DNA from: Candidatus Uhrbacteria bacterium RIFCSPLOWO2_02_FULL_49_11
GTDB taxonomy: Bacteria; Patescibacteriota; Patescibacteriia; 2-02-FULL-49-11
DNA: 15,352 nucleotides
Reading direction: 5' to 3'
NCBI GenBank assembly: GCA_001791465.1
Contig: MGER01000059.1
Coordinates: forward strand, 11,100-26,451
The translations under genes and the position numbers were made by a program. The notes under the pieces were generated by a model. It was given only the letters and a program-made list of their open reading frames with translations, did no database searches and had not been told where the DNA came from. Numbering within the stretch: the first letter of the stretch is position 1; each line of letters begins with the position of its first letter. Below, piece by piece: positions 6,964-12,880 of the stretch.

Positions 6964-8512
6964 TCATAACACTTCTCTGTGAAGGGAACGCAGGCGTATG
7001 AGGGCGGAGATGATACGAAAGCCCGAGCGTGCCGCCCATGAGCGCCCATAGGAGCCAGTTCACTGCAGTAGCGCGTAAAATATTGTCTGCAATACTCATA
7101 ATAATAAATGCGGCAACTGTTGCGCCGGCAATAGTAAATACTCGTTTTTCTGTCTCATCTTGAGAAGTAACGGATCGGTGCAGGAATTCACTTGCCATAA
7201 GGATGAAAAAAAGCGAATAGGAGATCACGCCAAGATATCCTATCTCAATCGTGAGGCGCATATAATCGTTGTGCGCCTCGCGCGATTTCAGATCGGTAAT
7301 ATAACTTATCGTTTCTTCGCGCACCTTCGGGTACATTCCTACGCCGTAACCGAACCACGGTAACGAGTGGAGTTTTACAGAAATTTCTTTCCATGAGCGT
7401 ACGCGCCAAGCCCATGAAGTCATATCTTCTTCGTCGGTAGAAAAGCGTCTCACGAGTTGGCTATCCGTAAGATCAAATCCGGTGTACGAGTAAAGCGCGC
7501 TATTGAATAAGGGAAATAGCGACACGGTTAATGCGATACTCACGAGCACGGCGGTAGTTTTGCGCCACGTAAATCGAAACCCAAAAACCAAAAGTAGTAT
7601 ACTTAAGCCGATCCACGCGCCTCGGGTATAGGTAAGGAGTAAAAAGCAAAGCAGTACTGTGTAGACTATGCGAAATGTGGCCTTCGTCCGCAGACTGCAA
7701 AGCCACGATGGGCATGAGGATCGTTTATACTTCCACATCTCGCCCATGATAAGCCACGCGCTGAATGCCATGATGAGCGCAAACGCAAATGTATTAGGAT
7801 GGCCAAAGGTGCCCATGAGTCTATTGGAGATTTCATAGGAAAGTCCTTCCCCCGAGATCAGCTGGGCGGATGCGACGATGAGAGGGACGACAATCGCTGC
7901 GGCGAGCGCTGAAATAAGCGTCCAATAACCGCGCCAGTCTTTCACTATGTCAAACGCTATGATGAATACCCATATTAAATTTATAAATTTTATGAATTCC
8001 TGTCCGCTTTCCATAATATCCATTGAGGTCATTACGCTTATTGTGCCCACTATGAAAAAAATCATGAGCGCCATCTTCCCTTTGAAGCGCGGCAGCGGCC
8101 AATATTTCATGAAGTACCATAATCCCCAGCCGATGAGCAGAATCCCCAAGGTAGCGGATAGATTAAGGCTTATCCCTCTTAACGAAATGAGGGGTAAAAA
8201 ACTTAACGAAATGATAGGTATATCTCCGGCAATGTCTACCACTGATCGCGCCATAAGAAGGAGCAAAAAAGCCTGGCGCGGATAATAAAACGCGAGAGGG
8301 AAGAGGAGAGAGAGCAAAAGAAAACTTGCAAACGCGATTGTATCCGGTGAAAATAGTATGTATGCGGCAGTGGCCGCAATTACACCCGCGACCAGCGCAA
8401 TAAACCACCTTGTGGATGCGAAAATCGCGCAAATTTGGCGGATACCCATATTTGACATCGTTGGCAATTCTCTTGTGTTCTCAATATTCTGCTGATACGC
8501 TATAGATGGCAT
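6890..8512 (-). CDS. O-antigen polymerase/ligase family membrane protein (Wzy/WaaL-like)
   Basis: Polytopic membrane protein of 540 residues with many hydrophobic stretches from residue 35 on, matching the O-antigen ligase/polymerase superfamily (Wzy_C). Diagnostic segments are FGHPNTFA (236-243), YTRGAWIGLSILLLVFGF (295-312, the conserved arginine helix), WRVRSW (369-374) leading to LPWFGYGVGMYP (384-395), and the periplasmic-loop motif AHNDYMRLTIEIGYLG (413-428) with the conserved His. Inference: it polymerises lipid-linked repeat units at the outer face of the cytoplasmic membrane, with the Wzz-like protein as partner; a ligase role cannot be excluded. It is the first gene of the leftward operon behind a good promoter. 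Start ATG at 8512 has no Shine-Dalgarno; residues 19 or 22 are alternative starts just before the basic segment preceding helix 1. The last about 25 residues are encoded by the palindromic repeat and look like an added tail. Confidence 0.84.
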   Translation of the reverse strand: MPSIAYQQNIENTRELPTMSNMGIRQICAIFASTRWFIALVAGVIAATAAYILFSPDTIAFASFLLLSLLFPLAFYYPRQAFLLLLMARSVVDIAGDIPIISLSFLPLISLRGISLNLSATLGILLIGWGLWYFMKYWPLPRFKGKMALMIFFIVGTISVMTSMDIMESGQEFIKFINLIWVFIIAFDIVKDWRGYWTLISALAAAIVVPLIVASAQLISGEGLSYEISNRLMGTFGHPNTFAFALIMAFSAWLIMGEMWKYKRSSCPSWLCSLRTKATFRIVYTVLLCFLLLTYTRGAWIGLSILLLVFGFRFTWRKTTAVLVSIALTVSLFPLFNSALYSYTGFDLTDSQLVRRFSTDEEDMTSWAWRVRSWKEISVKLHSLPWFGYGVGMYPKVREETISYITDLKSREAHNDYMRLTIEIGYLGVISYSLFFILMASEFLHRSVTSQDETEKRVFTIAGATVAAFIIMSIADNILRATAVNWLLWALMGGTLGLSYHLRPHTPAFPSQRSVMNPVRNNKKRLLTGMKYYERHKTNF

Positions 8513-8533
8513 AAAACTGATGGAAACGGATAC

Positions 8534-8576
8534 ACACTGTTTATGCGCGTTTTTTTAAGATGCGCAGTTATAGTGT
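8534..8576 (-). promoter_or_regulatory. Stem-loop in the leader of the polymerase operon
   Basis: Two nested inverted repeats: ACACT (8534-8538) with AGTGT (8572-8576), and inside them TGCGC (8544-8548) with GCGCA (8562-8566), around an A/T-rich loop. On the minus strand this lies between the predicted transcription start (about 8597) and the ATG at 8512, so it would be in the operon leader RNA. There is no clean T-tract directly after it, so it is not a standard terminator. It could influence mRNA stability or translation; the role is inferred. Confidence 0.3.
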
Positions 8577-8582
8577 CGTTTC

Positions 8583-8611
8583 TTTACTTAGAAAGTAATA
8601 CACAATATAAT
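8583..8611 (+). promoter_or_regulatory. Sigma-70-type promoter for the rightward GT4 genes
   Basis: A perfect -10 TATAAT at 8606-8611 is preceded by TTTACT at 8583-8588 (four of six to TTGACA) with 17-base spacing. The predicted transcription start is near 8618, about 60 bases before the GT4 ATG at 8680. The -10 overlaps the -10 of the leftward promoter on the other strand, so the two are unlikely to be occupied together. Confidence 0.6.
8584..8598. promoter_or_regulatory. Dyad-symmetric candidate operator between the divergent promoters
   Basis: TTACTT-AGA-AAGTAA is a perfect 6-base dyad with a 3-base centre. It covers the -35 of the rightward promoter and sits at the predicted start point of the leftward one, where a bound dimeric regulator could affect both directions. 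No regulator gene is present in the window, and a 15-base dyad can arise by chance in A/T-rich DNA. Confidence 0.3.
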
Positions 8612-8633
8612 CAGAAATTCTCATTTTTGTCAA
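8604..8633 (-). promoter_or_regulatory. Sigma-70-type promoter for the leftward five-gene operon
   Basis: Read on the minus strand: TTGACA (8633 to 8628, perfect consensus) and TATATT (8609 to 8604, five of six) with 18-base spacing. The predicted start is near 8597, giving a leader of about 85 bases before the polymerase ATG at 8512. This is the only strong promoter seen upstream of the five overlapping genes, so it probably drives all of them. Confidence 0.65.
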
Positions 8634-8679
8634 TCCTATCCCAAAATTGCGTTATGGGCTGGGTTTTAGCAAGGCGGCA

Positions 8680-9906
8680 ATGAATATACTTCAAATCAAT
8701 AAATTTTTTTTCAACAAAGGTGGCGCAGAGCGCTATATGTTTGCGCTCACAGATGTGCTAAAAAATCGGGGCCATAAAGTAATTCCATTTGCTATGGCCG
8801 CGGCTGAAAATCTGCGCCATCCCATGGAGAAATATTTTGTCTCGCCGGTTATCACCGAGCATCCGCAGATGAGCGCAGAAGGGATGAGAACGCTTTTGCG
8901 TTTCATCTGGTCACGAGAAGCGGGCGTGATGATAAAGAAGCTCATTGAGGCTTCACATGCCGAGATAGCTCATTGCCATAATATTTATCACCAGCTCTCG
9001 CCCTCGATACTTCCCGTTTTACAAAAGAGGGGGGTGCCGGTGGTCATGACGCTTCATGATTTTCATCTCGTATCTCCTGCTTACAATCTTTATGCGCACC
9101 GCGGGAGGTGCGCGCACGCAAAAGGGAGCAAATTTTTTAGAGTCGTCAAGTACCGCTGCGTAAAAAATTCATACGCCGCCAGCGCCCTCTGCGCGTTTGA
9201 GCTCTGGCTTCATCGGAAATTAAAAGTTTATGAACGAAACATAGATTGTTTCATTGCGCCAAGCCGATTCATGGCTGAAACGATTAGGGAATGGGGATTT
9301 ACGCCTAAGCGTATGGAAATAATTCCGAATTTCGTACCCCCAGGAACTCCCCGGCAATTCCCCACAGCGCCACGCGTGCTTTATGCGGGAAGGCTCTCCG
9401 CAGAGAAGGGGATAGGAATACTTTTAGATACTATTTCACAATTGCCTGATATTCAGTTCGCCATTGCCGGTATCGGCCCCATGGAGCAGGAGGTAAAAGT
9501 GTTTGCGGAAAGGCACAAAAATGTGAGGCTCCTTGGATTTGTAGCGCCTGAAAAAATGCCAGAAATCTTCGCTGAATGTTCACTGCTCATTATTCCTTCG
9601 CTAGCCCCAGAAGTTTTTCCCATGGTCATCCTGGAATCTTTTGCTCATGGACGGCCGGTGGTCGCCTCTCGCATCGGCGGTATTCCAGAAATGGTAACAC
9701 ATGATAAAACAGGGCTATTAGTTGAGGCGGGAAACGCGGGAGAATTTGCGCATGCGATAGCCACACTGCTTTCCAATCAATTGGCGCTCCAGCGCATGGG
9801 GCAAGAGGCACACACCGTGGCCTCTCAATCATATTCTCCCGAAATGCACTATCACGCGCTCATGCACATTTATCAATCAGTCCTCAAAGGCGCCGTAAAA
9901 AAATAA
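8680..9906 (+). CDS. GT4 family glycosyltransferase (GT-B, retaining)
   Basis: Predicted cytoplasmic or membrane-associated glycosyltransferase of the GT4 family, 408 residues from the ATG chosen here. Features are: MNILQINKFFFNKGGAERY (1-19, the glycine-rich N-terminal loop), AHCHNIYHQLSPSIL (97-111), TLHDFHL (124-130), a Cys-containing segment RGRCAHAKGSKFFRVVKYRC (141-160) seen in some GT4 clades, RVLYAGRLSAEKG (232-244, donor-binding start of the second Rossmann domain), and the EX7E motif E311/E319 in PEVFPMVILESFAHGRPVVAS. An in-frame TTG at 8647 would add 11 residues. The ATG at 8680 is preferred because the Rossmann strand begins directly there and a weak AAGGCGG (8671-8677) precedes it. 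It is the first gene of the rightward GT4 pair. Donor and acceptor sugars are unknown. Confidence 0.88.
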   Translation: MNILQINKFFFNKGGAERYMFALTDVLKNRGHKVIPFAMAAAENLRHPMEKYFVSPVITEHPQMSAEGMRTLLRFIWSREAGVMIKKLIEASHAEIAHCHNIYHQLSPSILPVLQKRGVPVVMTLHDFHLVSPAYNLYAHRGRCAHAKGSKFFRVVKYRCVKNSYAASALCAFELWLHRKLKVYERNIDCFIAPSRFMAETIREWGFTPKRMEIIPNFVPPGTPRQFPTAPRVLYAGRLSAEKGIGILLDTISQLPDIQFAIAGIGPMEQEVKVFAERHKNVRLLGFVAPEKMPEIFAECSLLIIPSLAPEVFPMVILESFAHGRPVVASRIGGIPEMVTHDKTGLLVEAGNAGEFAHAIATLLSNQLALQRMGQEAHTVASQSYSPEMHYHALMHIYQSVLKGAVKK

Positions 9907-10033
9907 CCTATGCAACGCGCTGGGCTATAATGAGATTTTACTGCGGTAATCCAGTATATTGTTGTGAGATTGCATTGGAAAGGTTATTTTTTAAGCGCCC
10001 AAAGGTTCGTGAAAGTCTTGAGGATAATTATTT

Positions 10034-10045
10034 ATACGATCGTAT
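10034..10045. repeat. 12-base perfect palindrome upstream of the second GT4 gene
   Basis: ATACGATCGTAT at 10034-10045 is a perfect palindrome in the 167-base gap between the two GT4 genes, 28 bases before the ATG at 10074. It could be an operator or chance. The gap also holds a TATAAT at 9926-9931 without a convincing -35, so a separate promoter for the second GT4 gene is possible but not shown. Confidence 0.25.
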
Positions 10046-10073
10046 TATTAGTTGTCTTCACAATAATTGTTCT

Positions 10074-11192
10074 ATGGTGATAGGCATTGATGCTTCGCAA
10101 ACGATTAATGAGCAAAAAACAGGTGTGCAATGGTACGTCTATCATCTCTTGCGCGAATTGAAGCGCATCATCCCCCCTACACATCGCGTGCGGCTCTACA
10201 CGCCTCAACCGCTTCCATTAGACTTTAAACCCTTACCATTACATTGGGAAGAAAGGGTGCTTTCATGGCCATTCCGCCAGGGCTGGACACTCATTCGGCT
10301 TTCAAGGGAATTGCGCGCCAATTCGCCTGATGTCTTTTTTACTCCCGGCCACATCATTCCTCCATTCATACCCTGTTCCTCAGCGGTCACAATCCACGAT
10401 CTCGCTTTCCGCGATTTTCCGAATTCCTACGCCCATCCACGGCTCATGAATATGCTTCACGCGCGGGATGCGAAGAAAGCCAACGCGATAATGGTTCCGA
10501 GCAACGCCACTCTCGACGCAGTCGTGCAGGCATACGCGATCAATCCCGAGAAAATCCACGTCATTTCTCATGGCTATGATGCAGAAGCTTATCATCCGTA
10601 CCACGATGCAGAAATCCAAGAGGCTCTGAACCATTACGGCATCAAAAAACCTTATGTGATTTCCGTAGGGCGACTAGAAGAGAAGAAAAATACCCTTTCG
10701 GTGCTGCAACTCGTTCAGGCCTATCGTCATGTTGAATTTGATTCGACATCCAGAATCAACGATCTCCGACTAGTCTTAGTCGGTAGGAGAGGATATGGTT
10801 ACGAAAAAATTAAACAATGGATTACTCACAATAAGGCAGGGAGCTGGGTTCACGAACTCGGCTGGCTGCCGTCAGAAGAAACGGCGAAGCTTATTTGCGG
10901 CGCATCAGCATTCATTACCTTAAGCCGCGCCGAAGGTTTCGGCTTTACGATTCTCGAAGCCCTCGCGTGCGGTACGTCCGTCCTTGCCTCCAATATTCCC
11001 TCCCATCGAGAAATTGGCAAAGAATTGGTTATTTATACAGACCCAAACAACCTCACCGAATCAACTAATAAGTTAATAAGTTTAATAAATCAACCCGCAG
11101 TCAACCTAACTGACAAACCGACAAACCGACTAACTGAATTCACCTGGTATCACTCCGCTCAACAGACTCTCGATGTCATTCTCTCACTGTAA
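10074..11192 (+). CDS. GT4 family glycosyltransferase (mannosyltransferase-like)
   Basis: GT-B glycosyltransferase of 372 residues from the chosen start. MVIGIDASQTINEQKTGVQWYVYHLL (1-26) is the N-terminal nucleotide-fold strand and glycine loop of the MtfB/GT4 clade. It continues with VFFTPGHIIPP (87-97), VTIHDLAF (105-112), IMVPSNAT (139-146), YVISVGRLEEKKN (194-206), LVLVGRRGYGYE (233-244) and the EX7E motif E287/E295 in RAEGFGFTILEALACG. The frame is open upstream to an ATG at 9930, but those 48 residues precede the conserved first strand and do not look like the family, so the ATG at 10074 is preferred (a GTG follows it directly). No Shine-Dalgarno is seen. Two local oddities are a longer loop at residues 218-230 over a DNA hairpin and a repeat-encoded C-terminal segment (328-356). 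It probably acts with the preceding GT4 in repeat-unit assembly. Confidence 0.87.
   Translation: MVIGIDASQTINEQKTGVQWYVYHLLRELKRIIPPTHRVRLYTPQPLPLDFKPLPLHWEERVLSWPFRQGWTLIRLSRELRANSPDVFFTPGHIIPPFIPCSSAVTIHDLAFRDFPNSYAHPRLMNMLHARDAKKANAIMVPSNATLDAVVQAYAINPEKIHVISHGYDAEAYHPYHDAEIQEALNHYGIKKPYVISVGRLEEKKNTLSVLQLVQAYRHVEFDSTSRINDLRLVLVGRRGYGYEKIKQWITHNKAGSWVHELGWLPSEETAKLICGASAFITLSRAEGFGFTILEALACGTSVLASNIPSHREIGKELVIYTDPNNLTESTNKLISLINQPAVNLTDKPTNRLTEFTWYHSAQQTLDVILSL
10766..10783. repeat. Hairpin inside the GT4 gene at a loop insertion
   Basis: CCGACTA (10766-10772) and TAGTCGG (10777-10783) form a perfect 7-base stem with a 4-base loop. It encodes part of the segment just after HVEFDSTSRIND, a loop that looks longer than usual for GT4 proteins between the helix and the LVLVG strand. 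It may be the remnant of a short palindromic insertion kept in frame. Confidence 0.3.
11066..11136. repeat. Two short tandem-repeat tracts in the GT4 3' end
   Basis: TAATAAGT is repeated twice (11066-11081) followed by a variant (11082-11090). Further on GACAAACC is repeated twice (11112-11127), flanked by direct copies of CTAACTG (11106-11112 and 11130-11136). The tracts encode a low-complexity Asn/Thr/Leu-rich stretch near the C-terminus. Both units are 8 bases, so gain or loss of one copy would shift the reading frame after the catalytic residues. Confidence 0.45.
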
Positions 11193-11232
11193 TTGATTAC
11201 ATTTGAATTTTTAGCCTCATGCCAAAGGTAGA

Positions 11233-11377
11233 TAAGCCTCTGGCACGACTATCTTTCTGCCCAAGATCAAGCGTAGAGTAGCGTGGCAGTTTATCTGCCA
11301 CCCGCCATGTCGCAGACAAGCCTGCCTGCGCAGGCAGGCTGCGACGCTACAGAGAGCGAATGTGCTTGAGAGGCTTA
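11233..11377. repeat. Nested palindromic element able to fold as a branched structure
   Basis: Outer arms TAAGCCTCT (11233-11241) and AGAGGCTTA (11369-11377) are perfect complements, extended past an internal loop by GCAC (11243-11246) with GTGC (11362-11365). Inside, GTAGCGT (11278-11284) pairs with ACGCTAC (11344-11350). Within that are two hairpins: TGGCAG/CTGCCA (11284-11300, 5-base loop), and GTCGCAG (11309-11315) with CTGCGAC (11339-11345) enclosing most of a 22-base perfect palindrome at 11319-11340, which begins AGCCTGCC. Arms of neighbouring stems overlap by a few bases, so not all stems form at once. It may be a genome-dispersed repeat or a structured RNA. Confidence 0.6.
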
Positions 11378-11393
11378 ATTTATAAAAATAACG

Positions 11394-11440
11394 AAGCCTC
11401 GGAAATGAAAAACAAAAAATGCAATTCAATTCCGAGGCTT
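11394..11440. terminator. Candidate bidirectional terminator hairpin between convergent genes
   Basis: AAGCCTCGGAA (11394-11404) and TTCCGAGGCTT (11430-11440) form a perfect 11-base stem with a 25-base loop. On the plus strand the stem runs into TTTT (11439-11442); on the minus strand a T-rich run follows four bases beyond. It lies 19 bases after the lipoprotein stop and about 200 after the GT4 stop. The long loop and short T-runs make it weaker than a standard intrinsic terminator. Its left arm can instead pair with GAGGCTT at 11370-11376. Confidence 0.45.
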
Positions 11441-11458
11441 TTCAGACAACACTCGTCT

Positions 11459-12691
11459 TTAGCTGGCGATTTTCAGGAGCATAGCCCCTGCCATTGGGTG
11501 GATTTCGACAGTACGTGTAACATTGCCATCCAATGTCAGGAAGTCCTGGCCGGCATCAAACGAAGTAATAACACCGCCGGTATTGACTGCCACAATACCG
11601 CCAGTGTACGTCCTATACAGCACGTCACCGCGTGTCAGCCAGCTTGCGCCCTGTTCGAAGGGGACACCAATTGGCGCACCGAATACGCGCTGGTACCACT
11701 CGGGGGTATTATTCTCGGGGTGATAAAACAGATAACAATTTTCCCCGAGCAGAAGTGCACAACAAACCCCGAACAGGGCATCGGCTTCGGAGGATCCAGC
11801 AAAACCCATTATAGACAGTTGAGGCTTATTTCCTCGCCAGATCCAGCTCTGGAGGTGTTCGAGCGCAGGAACGATTCCGGAGAATTCACCGAAGTTACCC
11901 GGAAAACGTTCCATCGTCCTTCCGTTCGCCTCGGCGAACTCACTCGGGTTGCCGGGACCGTTGAAGACGATAAATTTAACCCCGAGCTCGCCACGAGTGT
12001 TGCGCAGGAGTGTTTGAGTCCCTTCCAGCCAACCTGGATTCCAAGGATCGGCGGAACCGTCACGGTCGTAGTCCACCTGGATCAATCCTGCATTGGGGAA
12101 GTTGTTCCAGGTGTTGTCGGCCCAGACGCCATCATAACCCCAGCGATTCACGATTTCATTTATGTGCTGGGGGTGTAGCGTGTTCCAACGTTCGCCATTA
12201 ACGAGCGGCGCGTTGTTGGCAGGGTTCATATAGGGGAACTGCTGGCTCTGAAAAGAAAGTCCCCTGCCGTTAGGTTGGTACAAACGGTATCCAGGGTCTA
12301 CGTTATAGACCAACTGGTGATTGATATTATCTGTGCTTGATGATCCAGAATTCAGAATATCAACCGCACCAACCTGTATATCTGCAAGACGGATCATGCC
12401 TTGCAGTTCTTCCCATGCAGTGGGCGAATTGCGCGGAACGTCGATGTTCATAGTAACGACCCGGTACCGTTTCCGGATCTCCTTCGCCTTTGATCCGTCG
12501 AGATAAAACGGATCGTGGTTATAAGCGAGGAGCGGGCGTGAAAGCGACGAATCCGCCCTGGCGATTTTCGGTGGCTCTGCTTGAGAGCTCACCGGATTCT
12601 TCTTCGAGCACCCGGAGTTGAGGGTGCTCAAAATCGTCAGCGCAACGACCAGCACGGCCAGTCTGAATTGAAAAAATTTTGTGGTACCCAT
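11459..12691 (-). CDS. Putative lipoprotein, glycoside-hydrolase-like TIM barrel (GHL15/GH114-like)
   Basis: Putative secreted, lipid-anchored protein of 410 residues. The N-terminus is FFQFR plus a hydrophobic core (11-24) ending LNSGC, so Cys28 is the likely lipidation site, though Asn at -3 is atypical; a Ser/Pro-rich linker follows. The body resembles hypothetical glycoside hydrolases with a beta/alpha barrel: NIDVPRNSPTAWEEL (82-96), PLVNGERWN (162-170), GYDGVWADN (185-193, with candidate catalytic Asp residues), DYDRDGSAD (207-215, an EF-hand-like calcium loop), NGRTMERF (256-263), and a C-terminal beta domain with GGIVAVNTGG (364-373). It aligns along its length with the divergent neighbour. 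Unlike all other genes here it has a strong Shine-Dalgarno, and a hand count of 180 bases (11521-11700) gives 56% GC against 45% for 180 bases of the neighbour, suggesting a different origin. The substrate is not known; hydrolase activity is inferred from motifs only. Confidence 0.72.
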   Translation of the reverse strand: MGTTKFFQFRLAVLVVALTILSTLNSGCSKKNPVSSQAEPPKIARADSSLSRPLLAYNHDPFYLDGSKAKEIRKRYRVVTMNIDVPRNSPTAWEELQGMIRLADIQVGAVDILNSGSSSTDNINHQLVYNVDPGYRLYQPNGRGLSFQSQQFPYMNPANNAPLVNGERWNTLHPQHINEIVNRWGYDGVWADNTWNNFPNAGLIQVDYDRDGSADPWNPGWLEGTQTLLRNTRGELGVKFIVFNGPGNPSEFAEANGRTMERFPGNFGEFSGIVPALEHLQSWIWRGNKPQLSIMGFAGSSEADALFGVCCALLLGENCYLFYHPENNTPEWYQRVFGAPIGVPFEQGASWLTRGDVLYRTYTGGIVAVNTGGVITSFDAGQDFLTLDGNVTRTVEIHPMAGAMLLKIAS

Positions 12692-12696
12692 GGTAC

Positions 12697-12707
12697 CCTC
12701 CTTCCTT
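12697..12707 (-). promoter_or_regulatory. Strong Shine-Dalgarno of the lipoprotein gene
   Basis: On the minus strand AAGGAAGGAGG lies with AGGAGG 5 bases before the ATG at 12691. It is the only textbook ribosome binding site in the window, and it fixes this start. Confidence 0.8.
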
Positions 12708-12750
12708 TGGTTTTGATTATTAAAATACGCACAGTTTGTTTAACGTTCTT

Positions 12751-12779
12751 TTTTACCACGAACTCTCTCTCTCTGTCAA
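12751..12779 (-). promoter_or_regulatory. Possible promoter for the lipoprotein gene with a (CT)6 spacer tract
   Basis: On the minus strand a perfect TTGACA (12779 to 12774) is followed 17 bases later by GTAAAA (12756 to 12751), a poor -10. A six-unit CT dinucleotide run (12763-12774, AG on the minus strand) fills most of the spacer. The -35 is convincing, the -10 is not. Confidence 0.3.
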
Positions 12780-12868
12780 TGACTATTGAAGAGCGAAGGA
12801 AGAGAATAGGGGTTAGGGGGATTATTTGTGTTATAGGAGAGGAAATGGTATGGTAGGAAACTTAGCTG

Positions 12869-12874
12869 TATAAA
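12869..12874 (+). promoter_or_regulatory. Candidate -10 element giving a leaderless hydrolase-like mRNA
   Basis: TATAAA at 12869-12874 matches a -10 box in five of six positions. The ATG at 12881 lies 7 bases after it, where transcription would start, so translation could begin at the 5' end of the RNA. No good -35 is seen 16-18 bases upstream and no Shine-Dalgarno precedes either candidate start. Confidence 0.4.
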
Positions 12875-12880
12875 ACGTAT

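Larger units (their letters stand above)
11193..11458. other. Intergenic region between convergent genes, no coding gene seen
   Basis: This 266-base gap separates the GT4 stop from the stop of the lipoprotein gene. I see no plausible coding sequence in it. It is filled with inverted repeats, entered separately: a long nested foldback (11233-11377) and a terminator-like hairpin (11394-11440). The heptamer AAGCCTC or its complement occurs at 11234, 11370, 11394 and 11434, with a shorter AGCCTC at 11213, allowing several alternative pairings. Confidence 0.6.

Noticed and set aside
8647..8679. TTG start adding 11 residues to the first GT4 gene
   Set aside because: The ATG at 8680 directly precedes the Rossmann strand and has a weak AAGGCGG in front; TTG is a poorer choice.
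10018..10048. Promoter TTGAGG with TATTAT before the second GT4 gene
   Set aside because: Spacing is 19 bases and the -35 is weak; not strong enough to list as a promoter.
9930..10073. A 48-codon upstream extension of the second GT4 gene
   Set aside because: The conserved first strand of the GT4 fold begins at the ATG at 10074; the extension has no family-like features and no ribosome site.
11193..11458. CRISPR array or tRNA gene in the palindromic gap
   Set aside because: The repeats are inverted and nested with no regular spacer units, and no cloverleaf with anticodon and T-loop consensus can be drawn.
11360..12178. A 272-codon open frame on the plus strand opposite the lipoprotein gene
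   Set aside because: The minus strand encodes a full protein with a signal sequence, a strong ribosome site and motifs shared with the neighbouring paralogue. The plus-strand translation shows no recognisable domain and starts in the palindromic gap.
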